Assembly: GCA_905215805.1 (NCBI GenBank) | Contig: CAJMRL010000009.1 | Coordinates: 24,498-88,497 of the forward strand | Source: an uncultured bacterium | GTDB lineage: Bacteria > Bacillota > Clostridia > UBA1381 | DNA: 64,000 bases | Direction of reading: 5' to 3' | In this document: piece after piece, positions 1-8,217 of the stretch | Layout of the letters: every line of letters begins with the position of its first letter | Position numbering within the stretch: position 1 is the stretch's first letter | Position numbers and translations under genes: made by a program | The notes under the pieces: generated by a model | Databases searched by the model: none | The model's input: the letters and a program-made list of their open reading frames with translations, nothing else | Told to the model about the DNA's origin: nothing

Positions 1-343
1 GCATAATTAAATATAAAATTATTATTTTGCCCGCAAGCTCTGTTTTTAAGGCTATAGCATTTTCTCCGCTGTCCCTTAATATTTCAGAGCCGAATTGAGT
101 TATGTATGCCGCGCCTATTACCTTTATCACCACCGTTATATATTCCTTGTCCAGACCGCTTTGTTCTATAATAGTATTAAGTTCAGACACGACCGCCGAC
201 AGCTTGTCGCATCCCATAAAGAATACGAATATTCCCACAATAATTGCTGTAAGCGTTCCGAATGAAGCGTTATAATGCCTTACCGTCAGGGCAAGTATTC
301 CGCCGGTTATAGCAAAAGCTACAATTTTAAATAAATCCGTCAT
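1..343 (-). CDS. spoIIIAD: Stage III sporulation protein AD, partial (C-terminus beyond the window)
   Basis: Reading leftwards from the ATG at 343 gives about 114 residues with no stop before the window edge, so the gene is cut at its 3' end. The start overlaps the spoIIIAC stop by ATGA. The protein opens MTDLFKIVAFAITGG, has hydrophobic segments near residues 5-23 and 30-50, an amphipathic stretch, and the conserved block AAYITQFGSEILRDSGENAI near residues 77-96, as in SpoIIIAD. SpoIIIA proteins are mother-cell membrane proteins that form, with forespore SpoIIQ, a channel needed for late forespore gene expression. The family is usually about 130 residues, so only a short tail is missing. Confidence 0.93.
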   Translation of the reverse strand, partial: MTDLFKIVAFAITGGILALTVRHYNASFGTLTAIIVGIFVFFMGCDKLSAVVSELNTIIEQSGLDKEYITVVIKVIGAAYITQFGSEILRDSGENAIALKTELAGKIIILYLIM

Positions 344-534
344 AGCCCGAATATCCCCTTTACAGCGTCAAATAATCCGCTTATCTCCTGAGCCACTATA
401 TATAATACCCCTACCAATCCGGCAATCGTCACCAAAAGTGCTATATCATCCCTGCCCGCCCTTGAAAGCAGCTGATTTAACACCGCTATTATTATACCTA
501 TTCCCGCAATCTGAAACACCAAATCCACATTCAT
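340..534 (-). CDS. spoIIIAC: Stage III sporulation protein AC
   Basis: This 64-residue protein has two hydrophobic helices (about residues 5-22 and 31-49) joined by a short SRAGRDDIA loop, the normal size and layout of SpoIIIAC. The ATG at 534 has a GAGG ribosome-binding site 7 nt upstream. The stop overlaps the start of spoIIIAD, and spoIIIAB ends 9 nt upstream, so translation along the operon is probably coupled. It is a mother-cell membrane component of the SpoIIIA-SpoIIQ complex. Confidence 0.95.
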   Translation of the reverse strand: MNVDLVFQIAGIGIIIAVLNQLLSRAGRDDIALLVTIAGLVGVLYIVAQEISGLFDAVKGIFGL

Positions 535-543
535 ACTATTACC

Positions 544-1032
544 TCATATAAGAAGCAGAACCGCCGCTGCTCCGACAAGAAAACCGGCTCCTCTGTATAT
601 CCTTCCGTTCTTTTCATATACCGCTCTTGCTTTTTCAGCCCGTCCCTTTATAAGCTCCTCCACATATTCTATATGTCTGAGCTGTCCCTGAGTATCCGTT
701 TTACCAAGCTTTGTACAAAGCAGCTTAAGCATTGACTTATTCTCTGCACTTAAGCTGCTTTCATCAACCGATTCCTGCCATGCACGGCTTATACCATTAT
801 CCTCTATCTTCATCGCCGCACGCCCAAATATCCCCTCGGTATCCGTCATTTTGTCCACTCTTTTAAATGCGGATGCTAAATCAGTCCCCGAAAAACCTAT
901 CTCCGACTTTAATATTTCCAGTGCCGAACATATTTCCTCAAGCAGCCTGTATACATTCTTAGAGCGTTGTGCCATTAATAATCCTATCCCGGTACATACG
1001 GATATTATAAGCAATGCGCCTGCCATTTTCAA
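544..1032 (-). CDS. spoIIIAB: Stage III sporulation protein AB
   Basis: This 162-residue protein has an N-terminal membrane helix (about residues 4-19), a helical soluble middle and a second hydrophobic segment at the extreme C-terminus (AAAVLLLI), the usual SpoIIIAB layout. It lies between spoIIIAA and spoIIIAC. The reading frame begins at a TTG (1032) whose last bases overlap the TGA of spoIIIAA; an ATG lies two codons downstream at 1026. No good ribosome-binding site sits at normal distance from either, which suggests translational coupling to spoIIIAA. By alignment from memory with the Bacillus protein either start is possible. Confidence 0.92.
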   Translation of the reverse strand: MKMAGALLIISVCTGIGLLMAQRSKNVYRLLEEICSALEILKSEIGFSGTDLASAFKRVDKMTDTEGIFGRAAMKIEDNGISRAWQESVDESSLSAENKSMLKLLCTKLGKTDTQGQLRHIEYVEELIKGRAEKARAVYEKNGRIYRGAGFLVGAAAVLLLI

Positions 1033-1955
1033 AGCTTTGTCACCGCCTCTATTGTTCCTGCTCCATTCCTCTTTGACAGCGTAATAAAGGTTTCAAAAAA
1101 CGGGAGCATCCTTCTCAAATCTCTGCGTTTTTGCAGCTGCTCCAAACCATATCCGTGAACGGAGGTAATGAGCTTTGCACCGCTGTTTATGATCCTCTCC
1201 GCCGCTCTTATATCATTTCCGCCGCCCATTTCATCCGTTACCATGACCTCCGGCGACATAGCTCTCAGCATCATCAGCATTCCCGCCGCCTTTGGTGCTC
1301 CGGAAAATACATCTGTAGAGCTACCCAAATCAAAAAACATCCTTCCTTCATGTACCGCGGCAATTTCTCTGCGCTCGTCCACAACGCATACGCGTATTCC
1401 CTCGTTTGAAATTTGACGCACTATATCTCTGAGCATAGTGGTTTTTCCTGCTCCGGGCGGAGAAATAATAAGAGTATTTCTTACATTTCTTCCCTGCAAC
1501 ACATCATTTATAACCGGGTCTGCCGCTCCTCTTACTTCCTTTGCGATTCTATAATTCAAAGCTGAAATATCCTTTACGAACGCGATTTTACCCTCACGTA
1601 TAACAGCGCTGCCGCATATGCCTATACGGTGTCCGCCCTCTATAGTTATAAAGCCGTTTATAATGTCGCTGTCTACTGAATATACCGATGACTTTGACGC
1701 AAGCTCCAGAGCCTCGTTTATATTTGCAGTCGTAGCTCTGACAGCTCCTGCCGGAGAAGGAGTCAGAATCCCGCGTCCGGATATAAAACATCTTCCGTCA
1801 GGGAAATAAATCGATACAGGCTTGCCGGGTGAAAGATGTATTTCATTTGCTCCGTTCAAATCAATGCTGTAAAAATATTTTCTCAGAGCATGCGGCATAT
1901 AATTTATAATCCCTACTGCTCCCTGCACCGCCGAAGTATTTGTTATGTACATCAC
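1029..1955 (-). CDS. spoIIIAA: Stage III sporulation protein AA (ATPase)
   Basis: A secretion-type ATPase of the mother-cell SpoIIIA complex. The P-loop SPPGAGKTTM lies near residue 166, a Walker B-like VCVVDERREI follows, and a conserved TDEMG segment is present; about 308 residues is normal for the family. The frame stays open upstream to an ATG at 2063, but I reject that start: it has no ribosome-binding site and lies inside a terminator hairpin at 2026-2067. A GTG at 1955 has AAAGGA 9 nt upstream, and an ATG at 1952 is the alternative. First gene of the operon, followed by spoIIIAB with a 4-bp overlap. I could not find a well-spaced sigma-E promoter. Confidence 0.93.
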   Translation of the reverse strand: MMYITNTSAVQGAVGIINYMPHALRKYFYSIDLNGANEIHLSPGKPVSIYFPDGRCFISGRGILTPSPAGAVRATTANINEALELASKSSVYSVDSDIINGFITIEGGHRIGICGSAVIREGKIAFVKDISALNYRIAKEVRGAADPVINDVLQGRNVRNTLIISPPGAGKTTMLRDIVRQISNEGIRVCVVDERREIAAVHEGRMFFDLGSSTDVFSGAPKAAGMLMMLRAMSPEVMVTDEMGGGNDIRAAERIINSGAKLITSVHGYGLEQLQKRRDLRRMLPFFETFITLSKRNGAGTIEAVTKL

Positions 1956-2020
1956 ATTATCATGTCCTTTCGTTTTGGTATATCCTATAATATTATGGTT
2001 TGTCCGTAAATATTCCGATA

Positions 2021-2067
2021 AAATAAAAAATGCGTTTTCAATGTATAAAACATCAAAACGCATTTTT
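2021..2067 (-). terminator. Rho-independent terminator after the 175-residue lipoprotein gene
   Basis: A 13-bp stem, AAAAATGCGTTTT paired with AAAACGCATTTTT, with a 16-nt partly paired loop. On the minus strand it is followed by TTTTTTATTTT. It lies 15 nt after the lipoprotein stop and upstream of the chosen spoIIIAA start. Confidence 0.8.
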
Positions 2068-2082
2068 ATTTGCTATTTAATT

Positions 2083-2610
2083 TTACGGCATAATTACAGA
2101 AAGGTTTTCTACAGCCTTTCGTGCTAATCTCTCCAGCAAATCCTTTTGTCCGTCATCGCTTCCGCTTCCAGCGGTGATCGCAATTTCGCATCCCTTTGAG
2201 TAAACATGTATTGTCGGGAACGCTATATACGCATCGTCTCCTATACCCTCTAAAATTTCAGCAGAGCTTCTCTTTATTCTTTCCAAGTCATACTCATTCC
2301 ATACTGCGTCCGCTGATACAGTATCTGTCATCTGCTTTACAGTAACTATAACCGGATCTCCGGCTCCTGTCGGATCTGCACGGTATGCTATTGTAGCTTT
2401 GTTTCCTTCCCTGTCCGCCGTTTCTGAGTCCTGGACAAGCGTGTAAGCATTTCCTATTGCGTCCATAGCATCCTGAAGGCTTATAACCTGTGTTGGATCT
2501 ACCTGAGGTATGGGAGCCGGCGTAGGATCCGCAAACAATCCTCCCCCGCCGCAAGAGCATAATATAACGGACAATAAAGCCGTGCTTAACATTAAAATAA
2601 ATTTCTTCAT
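2083..2610 (-). CDS. Predicted lipoprotein of unknown function
   Basis: A 175-residue protein. Residues 1-20 form a lipoprotein signal peptide ending in the lipobox LCSC, so Cys20 should be lipid-modified and the protein held on the outer face of the membrane. A short Gly/Pro-rich linker (about 21-40, ADPTPAPIPQVDPTQ) leads to one compact alpha/beta domain. I do not recognise the family and see no catalytic motif. It has its own promoter (2645-2673) and terminator (2021-2067), so it is monocistronic. Its place next to spoIIIA does not show a role in sporulation. Confidence 0.8.
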   Translation of the reverse strand: MKKFILMLSTALLSVILCSCGGGGLFADPTPAPIPQVDPTQVISLQDAMDAIGNAYTLVQDSETADREGNKATIAYRADPTGAGDPVIVTVKQMTDTVSADAVWNEYDLERIKRSSAEILEGIGDDAYIAFPTIHVYSKGCEIAITAGSGSDDGQKDLLERLARKAVENLSVIMP

Positions 2611-2644
2611 AACTACCTCCGGAATTTATATTGATATTGATTAT

Positions 2645-2673
2645 AGTGTATCATATCAATGAAAATTTTTCAA
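2645..2673 (-). promoter_or_regulatory. Probable sigma-A promoter of the lipoprotein gene
   Basis: On the minus strand TTGAAA (2668-2673) and TACACT (2645-2650) are separated by 17 nt. The -10 matches only four of six positions. The start codon lies about 35 nt downstream. Confidence 0.45.
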
Positions 2674-2707
2674 TATTAAATCCGAAAGTTATATAAATTT
2701 TTTATAA

Positions 2708-2740
2708 TAAAAACGGACTTCGATATAACATGAAGTCCGA
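2708..2740 (-). terminator. Terminator of the ftsH-DUF1858 operon
   Basis: An 8-bp stem (CGGACTTC 2714-2721, GAAGTCCG 2732-2739) with a 10-nt loop is followed on the minus strand by TTTTTATT. It lies about 30 nt after the stop of the DUF1858 gene. Confidence 0.8.
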
Positions 2741-2770
2741 TATAGCTCATAAAAGTTTCAGCATAAGCGA

Positions 2771-2971
2771 TTACGCAATAGCATTATTTATCTTTTCAAC
2801 GATCTCGTCTGCATTCACTCCATGAACCTCGCAGGCCTGCTCAATGCTTTCACCCTGTGAAGCAGGGCAGCCGAGGCAGTGCATTCCCATATCCATAAGA
2901 ATCGGTGCGATCTTTTCAAGATTTATCTGCAAAGCCTCACCTATAAGAGTATCCTTTGTTACCTGTGCCAT
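2771..2971 (-). CDS. DUF1858-domain small protein (hybrid-cluster-associated disulfide oxidoreductase type)
   Basis: This 66-residue protein has the pattern of the DUF1858/TIGR03980 family: an N-terminal TKDTLIGEAL segment, then MGMHCLGCPASQGESIEQAC with a CxxC pair (residues 32-35). Family members are named putative disulfide oxidoreductases from association with hybrid-cluster proteins; no reaction has been proven to my knowledge. The ATG at 2971 lies immediately after the ftsH stop, so the two genes share a transcript that ends at 2708-2740. The link to a membrane protease is unexplained. Confidence 0.88.
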   Translation of the reverse strand: MAQVTKDTLIGEALQINLEKIAPILMDMGMHCLGCPASQGESIEQACEVHGVNADEIVEKINNAIA

Positions 2972-4792
2972 TTATATTTCCTCCTTTATTTCTTTCTCTG
3001 TTTCAAACAGACTTTCAAATTCGCTTCCGTTTACTGTTTCTTTTTCAAGCAGCAGCTCCGCAAGCTTTTTAAGAATATCCATATGACCCTCAAGCAGTTC
3101 CTTAGTTCTATTATACTGCTTTATCAGGATATTTCTTACCTCATCATCAATTTCAGCGGCAGTTTTTTCGGAATAATTCTTTGAATGACCAAAATCTCTT
3201 CCGATAAATACCTCACCGCCCTCATCATACGAAACAGGACCTATTATATCGCTCATTCCGTATTTCTTTACCATCTGACGCGCTATATTCGTCGCACGCT
3301 CTATGTCATTCGACGCTCCTGTACTTATGTCGTCCATTGTAAGCTCTTCAGCCGCACGTCCGGCAAGCATAATTATTATCTGATCGAGCATCTCATTCTT
3401 TGACGCGTACATATTATCCTCATCCGGAGTTGACATCGTAAATCCGCCCGCTCTTCCGCGCGGGATTATGGAAACCTTATGCACCGTTGAATTTTTGCCG
3501 ACAAGCTTTGTAAGAACAGCATGACCTGCTTCATGATATGCCGTAAGCCTGCGCTCATTTTCAGTAATGATTCTGGATTTCTTTTCCGCTCCCATCATTA
3601 CCTTCAGGTTCGCGTCTTCAATATCACTCAAATCTATCATACTGTGATTTCTTTTAGCCGCCATGATTGCGGCTTCATTCATAAGATTCTCCAAATCAGC
3701 ACCCGAATATCCTACTGTATTTTTGGCAATACTCTTAAAATCAACATCCGGCGCAAGCGGTTTCTTACGAGAATGTACCTGTAATATAGCTTCTCTGCCC
3801 CGCGCATCAGGAAGATCAACTACTACCTGCCTGTCAAAACGTCCGGGTCTTAAAAGCGCCGGATCAAGAATATCGGGACGGTTTGTTGCAGCAATCATAA
3901 TAACTCCGTCATTTTTTCCGAAGCCGTCCATTTCAACAAGCAGCTGATTAAGCGTCTGCTCTCTCTCATCATGACCGCCGCCCATTCCGGCTCCTCTTTT
4001 TCTTCCTACCGCATCTATTTCATCTATAAAAACTATACACGGTCTGTTCTTTTTTGCCTGCTCAAATAAATCACGTACTCTTGACGCTCCGACACCGACA
4101 TACAGCTCCACAAAATCAGAACCGCTTATCGAAAAGAACGGTACACCTGCCTCGCCTGCCACTGCTTTGGCAAGAAGAGTTTTACCTGTTCCCGGGCGTC
4201 CTACCAAAAGCACACCCTTCGGTATTCTTGCGCCAAGCTTGATAAATTTATTCGGATTTTTAAGAAACTCGACCAACTCCTGAAGCTCTGCCTTTTCCTC
4301 ATCAGCTCCCGCGACGTCGCTGAATTTCACCGTCTTTTCCGCATTCATCTTCGCATGACTCTTTGTAAACGTATTTCCTCCGCCTACTCCGCTCTTGCGC
4401 ATGAGCCCGAAAAACATGAGAAAAATCAACACGAGCATCACTATATTTATAACCGCCGACCATGATATTTTAGACTCGGTAGCCTCTTGCTTAAGCTTTC
4501 CCTGAGCCATCTGCTGCTCTATCTCTTCTCCGCAGTCATTATGCAGCGTTTCAAGTGAAGGCACCGTTACCTTCGCAACACCCTTATTATCCGCAAGAGT
4601 TACAGTGACAGTATTACCGTTAACATTCATATTTGTAACCTGCTCCGACTTTATAGCGTTTACAAGGTCTGAATAAACCATACGGTTTGTTTGTATCATT
4701 GTGCTGCTGATAACTGAATAGATAACGTAAGCAATAAGCAGAATGCTAAGCCACATACCGATTCCTCTGAACGGTTTTTTGTCCAATCCCAT
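2972..4792 (-). CDS. ftsH: ATP-dependent zinc metalloprotease FtsH
   Basis: A membrane-anchored AAA+ protease that degrades unassembled membrane proteins and regulators. Two membrane helices (about residues 12-30 and 112-131) flank an extracytoplasmic loop. The AAA module shows Walker A GRPGTGKT (198-205), Walker B IVFIDEID and an arginine-finger region (LLRPGRFDR), and the protease domain has the zinc motif HEAGH near residue 420. 606 residues is slightly short for the family. The ATG at 4792 sits only 1-2 nt after AAGGAGG; a TTG two codons later (4786) is better spaced and may be the real start. It has its own promoter at 4887-4915. hpt, often found between tilS and ftsH, is absent. Confidence 0.97.
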   Translation of the reverse strand: MGLDKKPFRGIGMWLSILLIAYVIYSVISSTMIQTNRMVYSDLVNAIKSEQVTNMNVNGNTVTVTLADNKGVAKVTVPSLETLHNDCGEEIEQQMAQGKLKQEATESKISWSAVINIVMLVLIFLMFFGLMRKSGVGGGNTFTKSHAKMNAEKTVKFSDVAGADEEKAELQELVEFLKNPNKFIKLGARIPKGVLLVGRPGTGKTLLAKAVAGEAGVPFFSISGSDFVELYVGVGASRVRDLFEQAKKNRPCIVFIDEIDAVGRKRGAGMGGGHDEREQTLNQLLVEMDGFGKNDGVIMIAATNRPDILDPALLRPGRFDRQVVVDLPDARGREAILQVHSRKKPLAPDVDFKSIAKNTVGYSGADLENLMNEAAIMAAKRNHSMIDLSDIEDANLKVMMGAEKKSRIITENERRLTAYHEAGHAVLTKLVGKNSTVHKVSIIPRGRAGGFTMSTPDEDNMYASKNEMLDQIIIMLAGRAAEELTMDDISTGASNDIERATNIARQMVKKYGMSDIIGPVSYDEGGEVFIGRDFGHSKNYSEKTAAEIDDEVRNILIKQYNRTKELLEGHMDILKKLAELLLEKETVNGSEFESLFETEKEIKEEI

Positions 4793-4886
4793 TCCTCCTT
4801 TTAGCCGAAAGCGTTCGCAAAACCGTTTTCAAGCACTTTCATTAATCTAAATACGCATATTTGCGTTAACAGCGTACTTATGCTAT

Positions 4887-4915
4887 ATTTTAACACATTC
4901 CCAGTAAAATTTCAA
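4887..4915 (-). promoter_or_regulatory. Sigma-A promoter of ftsH
   Basis: TTGAAA (4910-4915), a 17-nt spacer ending in TG, and TAAAAT (4887-4892) on the minus strand. The predicted leader is about 90 nt. Confidence 0.75.
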
Positions 4916-4940
4916 CCGGTTTTCTATGAATTTTCTGATA

Positions 4941-6275
4941 TTATTTTATGATTATTTTTATCTTAGGTTTGTTCAATTTAGACACATAAAATCTCCTGTC
5001 TGCTCTTTTCCCTATTATACATGCAATTTCTCCGTCAGACGTCACAATTCCTGTGCGCATACGCTCATCACGGGGAATTTTTTCATCTATAAAAAATTCT
5101 TTAAGCTTCTTTTTCCCCTTCATACCAATAGGATAAAACACATCTCCGGCTCTTCTGTTCCTTATTCTTATATCATTCCCTCCGGATAAATATATGGCTC
5201 CGTCGTTTTTACGGAAGTCCGTCCTTTCCATAAGAAAAGTTTTATTCAGCTCGGATATATATATATCCTTTCCCTCAGGCAATATATATTCAAATTCGCC
5301 TAATGCTTCGTTTTGCTTACTTATGATAAGCTTGCCGTATTCTATCTTTGCGATAACATTATCAGGAAGATTTAAGCTTTTGCCTGTTTTCCCGCATATA
5401 CACAAATCCACTATTCTCTGAATGCAATCTGAAGATATATCATAAAGATTCTCCATAACATTAGCAAGCATTTCCATTATTACTCTCCTGCTCATAGACG
5501 GATGAGCCGATGCAATAATATCAGCAGATATTGTATTATTTTGCACTGAATTTTTATATATCATCATAGCCTGCTCATCAAGGAAAGCACAATCATCGCT
5601 TATAATATCGGCATTTCTTGTCACCGTATTTATAAAATTTGCATTAAATCCTGAAATAATAGCCGGAATAAGCTCCAGCCTCACCTTGTTTCTCGTATAA
5701 ATATGCTCAAAATTTGTTTTATCCGTAACATACGGAAGCTTATTTTCTCTGCAATATTCCTCTATCTCTGCACGGTCTGCATCAAGCAGCGGGCGGATTA
5801 TATCTCCGCGCCTTCGAGGTATTCCGCAAAGTCCCGAAACTCCGCTGCCCCTCATAAAATTCATAAGAATTGTTTCGGCATTATCATTTTTATTATGTGC
5901 GGTTGCGACCTTGTTAAATCCATATTTTTTCTGCAGCTCAGCAAAAAAAGCATATCTGAGTTCTCTGCCCGCAAGCTCCTCTGATATGCTGTTTTTTTCA
6001 GCGTATTCAATCACCCGTTCACTTCTGGAAAAATGCTTTATCCCCAAGCTCGCGGCAAATTCGGCGGCAGCTTTTTCATCATTCGCCGCTTCTTCCCCTC
6101 GGATATTGTGATTCATATGCGCCGTAAAAACTTCAAATCCCATTTCCTTGCCTATAATATTCAAAGCATGGGTAAGGCACATTGAATCCGCTCCTCCCGA
6201 AAGACCCACGAGTATTCTGTCTCCGCACTCCAAAAGAGAGCTTTTCTTTATTTTTTCTATAACCTTGTTCATCAT
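4941..6275 (-). CDS. tilS: tRNA(Ile)-lysidine synthase
   Basis: TilS attaches lysine to the wobble cytidine of the CAU anticodon of tRNA-Ile, changing its decoding from AUG to AUA. The PP-loop motif GLSGGADS sits at residues 24-31, followed by the N-type ATPase core and a C-terminal TilS domain (RNRRAGDVFYPIGMKGKKKLKEF region). The frame is open further upstream, but the ATG at 6275 overlaps the dnaB stop (ATGA) and has AAGGA 5 nt upstream, giving 444 residues. It is the last gene of the MazG-like/gdpP/rplI/dnaB/tilS operon. Confidence 0.96.
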   Translation of the reverse strand: MMNKVIEKIKKSSLLECGDRILVGLSGGADSMCLTHALNIIGKEMGFEVFTAHMNHNIRGEEAANDEKAAAEFAASLGIKHFSRSERVIEYAEKNSISEELAGRELRYAFFAELQKKYGFNKVATAHNKNDNAETILMNFMRGSGVSGLCGIPRRRGDIIRPLLDADRAEIEEYCRENKLPYVTDKTNFEHIYTRNKVRLELIPAIISGFNANFINTVTRNADIISDDCAFLDEQAMMIYKNSVQNNTISADIIASAHPSMSRRVIMEMLANVMENLYDISSDCIQRIVDLCICGKTGKSLNLPDNVIAKIEYGKLIISKQNEALGEFEYILPEGKDIYISELNKTFLMERTDFRKNDGAIYLSGGNDIRIRNRRAGDVFYPIGMKGKKKLKEFFIDEKIPRDERMRTGIVTSDGEIACIIGKRADRRFYVSKLNKPKIKIIIK

Positions 6276-7624
6276 GATTCCTTCAGTGCAAATTCCAAAT
6301 TTGAGAACTTCGTATATTGTCCCTTCCAGCCAAGCTTGAACATTCCTGTTTCGCCGCTTCGATTTTTTGCTATAATGCATTCCGCAAGGTTTTTATCCTC
6401 ACTATCCTCATTATAATACTCATCACGATATAAAAACATTACCATATCCGCATCCTGCTCTATCGCTCCCGATTCTCTCAAATCCGAAAGCATAGGACGC
6501 TTATCCGGACGCTTTTCACTCGCACGTGAAAGCTGTGACAATGCCACGACCGGAATATTAAGCTCTTTTGCAAGAATTTTTAACGATCTTGATATAGCGG
6601 CGATTTCTTGCTGACGGCTTTCTATACTTCCGCCCGACTGCATAAGCTGCAAGTAGTCTATAACCACCATGGAAAGATCTTTTGTTTGCTTTAACCTGCG
6701 GCATTTTGCCCTTATCTGTGCAACGGTGATCGTAGCCGTATCATCAATATATATCGGTGCATTGGATACACGAGGTATACACTCGCCAAGCTTCATCCAG
6801 TCATCGCCGTCAAGCTCTCCGGTTCTCATTTTTATTGAATCTATCATAGCTTGAGAACAGAGTATTCTGTTTACAATCTGCTCCCGCGGCATTTCAAGAT
6901 TAAATATCGCTACCGTCTGATTATTATTAATGCTCACATGCTCCGCTATGTTTACCGCAAATGATGACTTACCCATACCGGGACGTCCGGCAATAAGTAT
7001 AAGCTCTCCTCCATGAAAACCGCCTGTGCGCTTATTCAGAAGATCAAATCCGGTGTCAAGCCCCGTTATTCCGCCGTCCATCTGCGAATTTTCTACAAGC
7101 TGCTGATAAGTATCTACCAGCACGCTGCCTATATGCTGAATATCATTTGCTTCTCTTGAGGCTGAAACATCAAGTATAAGCTGTTCCGCTCTGTCAAGAA
7201 TCCTGTCGGTCTTGTCCGCTTCATCGTATGCTAAATTAGCTATTTCCGAAGTATTTTTTATAAGCTCCCTTAACGTAGCTTTTTCTCTTATTATCTCTGA
7301 ATAATAAGTTACATGATGAGTGGTAGACAGCGTAAGCACCGCATTCTTAAGATACTCCGAACCGCCTACCGCCTCAAGTTTATCCTTCTGTTTCAGTCGG
7401 TCAGTAACCGTTACAAAATCTATGGGGCTGTTTTCATTAAACAGCTCCATTACTACAGCAAAAATTTCACGGTTATTAGCAAAATAAAAATCATCCGCCA
7501 TTATAATTTCCGCAGCTTCCGCAACACTTTCAGAATCCGCAAGAATACTTCCTATAACCGCCATCTCCGCCTCACGGCTGTACGGCAGTTCTCTGCCGAG
7601 ATTTTCCAGCTGTGAATCTGCCAT
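6272..7624 (-). CDS. dnaB: Replicative DNA helicase
   Basis: A hexameric 5'-3' helicase that unwinds the replication fork. The N-terminal primase-binding domain (about residues 1-110, PYSREAEMAVIGSIL) is followed by a RecA-like core with Walker A AGRPGMGKS, Walker B MVVIDYLQLM and the DnaB motif GAIEQDADMVMFLYR. I take the ATG at 7624, with GGGAGG 9 nt upstream, rather than an in-frame TTG three codons earlier that abuts the ribosome-binding site; this gives 450 residues. It lies between rplI and tilS, a common Firmicutes order. Confidence 0.97.
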   Translation of the reverse strand: MADSQLENLGRELPYSREAEMAVIGSILADSESVAEAAEIIMADDFYFANNREIFAVVMELFNENSPIDFVTVTDRLKQKDKLEAVGGSEYLKNAVLTLSTTHHVTYYSEIIREKATLRELIKNTSEIANLAYDEADKTDRILDRAEQLILDVSASREANDIQHIGSVLVDTYQQLVENSQMDGGITGLDTGFDLLNKRTGGFHGGELILIAGRPGMGKSSFAVNIAEHVSINNNQTVAIFNLEMPREQIVNRILCSQAMIDSIKMRTGELDGDDWMKLGECIPRVSNAPIYIDDTATITVAQIRAKCRRLKQTKDLSMVVIDYLQLMQSGGSIESRQQEIAAISRSLKILAKELNIPVVALSQLSRASEKRPDKRPMLSDLRESGAIEQDADMVMFLYRDEYYNEDSEDKNLAECIIAKNRSGETGMFKLGWKGQYTKFSNLEFALKES

Positions 7625-7663
7625 TATAACCAACCTCCCGTTTAAAAATGAGCTTAATATATA

Positions 7664-8116
7664 TTATTTTGCTTCAAGAACCTCAACCCTGAGCTTACCT
7701 GTTATACCGGTATATACCTTTACATCAATCTCTGTAACTCCAAGCGTTTTTATTCCTCCGTCCGGAAGCACAAACTTCTTTTTATCAAGCTTTATATGAT
7801 GCTGCTTTGTAAGCTCCTCTGCCACCTCTTTTGAGGTCACAGAACCAAACAGCTTTCCGTTAGCACCGGCTTTAGCGTTTATAACGACCTTTATTTCTTT
7901 CATCTTTTCAACAATCGCCTTTGCTTCTTCCGTTTCCGTCTTTATCTTATATTCAAGCGATTCCTGCTTTCCTTTTAAAACATTTATATTGCTCTTTGTA
8001 GCCTCCGTAGCAAGACCTCTCGGGATAAGATAATTCCTTGCATATCCGTCAGATACGTTTACCATCTGTCCTTTTTTTCCCTTACCTTTTACATCCTGTG
8101 TTAAAATTACCTGCAT
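7664..8116 (-). CDS. rplI: 50S ribosomal protein L9
   Basis: At 150 residues it has the normal L9 length. It opens with the conserved MQVILTQDVKGKGKKGQMVNV and GYARNYLIPRGLA, followed by the long central helix (about residues 40-75) and the C-terminal rRNA-binding domain with KLFGSVT. The ribosome-binding site AGGAGG is 8 nt from the ATG. A long imperfect inverted repeat (8143-8175) lies just upstream, between gdpP and rplI. Confidence 0.98.
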   Translation of the reverse strand: MQVILTQDVKGKGKKGQMVNVSDGYARNYLIPRGLATEATKSNINVLKGKQESLEYKIKTETEEAKAIVEKMKEIKVVINAKAGANGKLFGSVTSKEVAEELTKQHHIKLDKKKFVLPDGGIKTLGVTEIDVKVYTGITGKLRVEVLEAK

Positions 8117-8142
8117 TTATATTTCCTCCTTATTTATGTAAA

Positions 8143-8175
8143 GTAATAATAAAACCCTTTGAGTTTCATTATTAC
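8143..8175 (-). repeat. Inverted repeat in the gdpP-rplI gap
   Basis: Arms GTAATAAT (8143-8150) and ATTATTAC (8168-8175) extend inwards through AAAC/GTTT with one internal mismatch, giving about 12 pairs around a 7-nt loop. There is no T-run on the minus strand, so it is not a typical terminator. It could be an mRNA processing site or a translational control hairpin for rplI. Confidence 0.45.
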
Positions 8176-8217
8176 CGCATCATTTATAGTTACTTTCGCA
8201 ATTTCCTCAGATCCTAA

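Noticed and set aside
1956..2025. Sigma-E promoter of spoIIIA (GAATATT and CATAATAT)
   Set aside because: The gap is 11 nt instead of about 14, so I do not list it as a promoter, although a mother-cell promoter is expected here.
4793..4940. Possible hpt gene between tilS and ftsH
   Set aside because: Only 148 bp with no open frame; the region holds the ftsH promoter.
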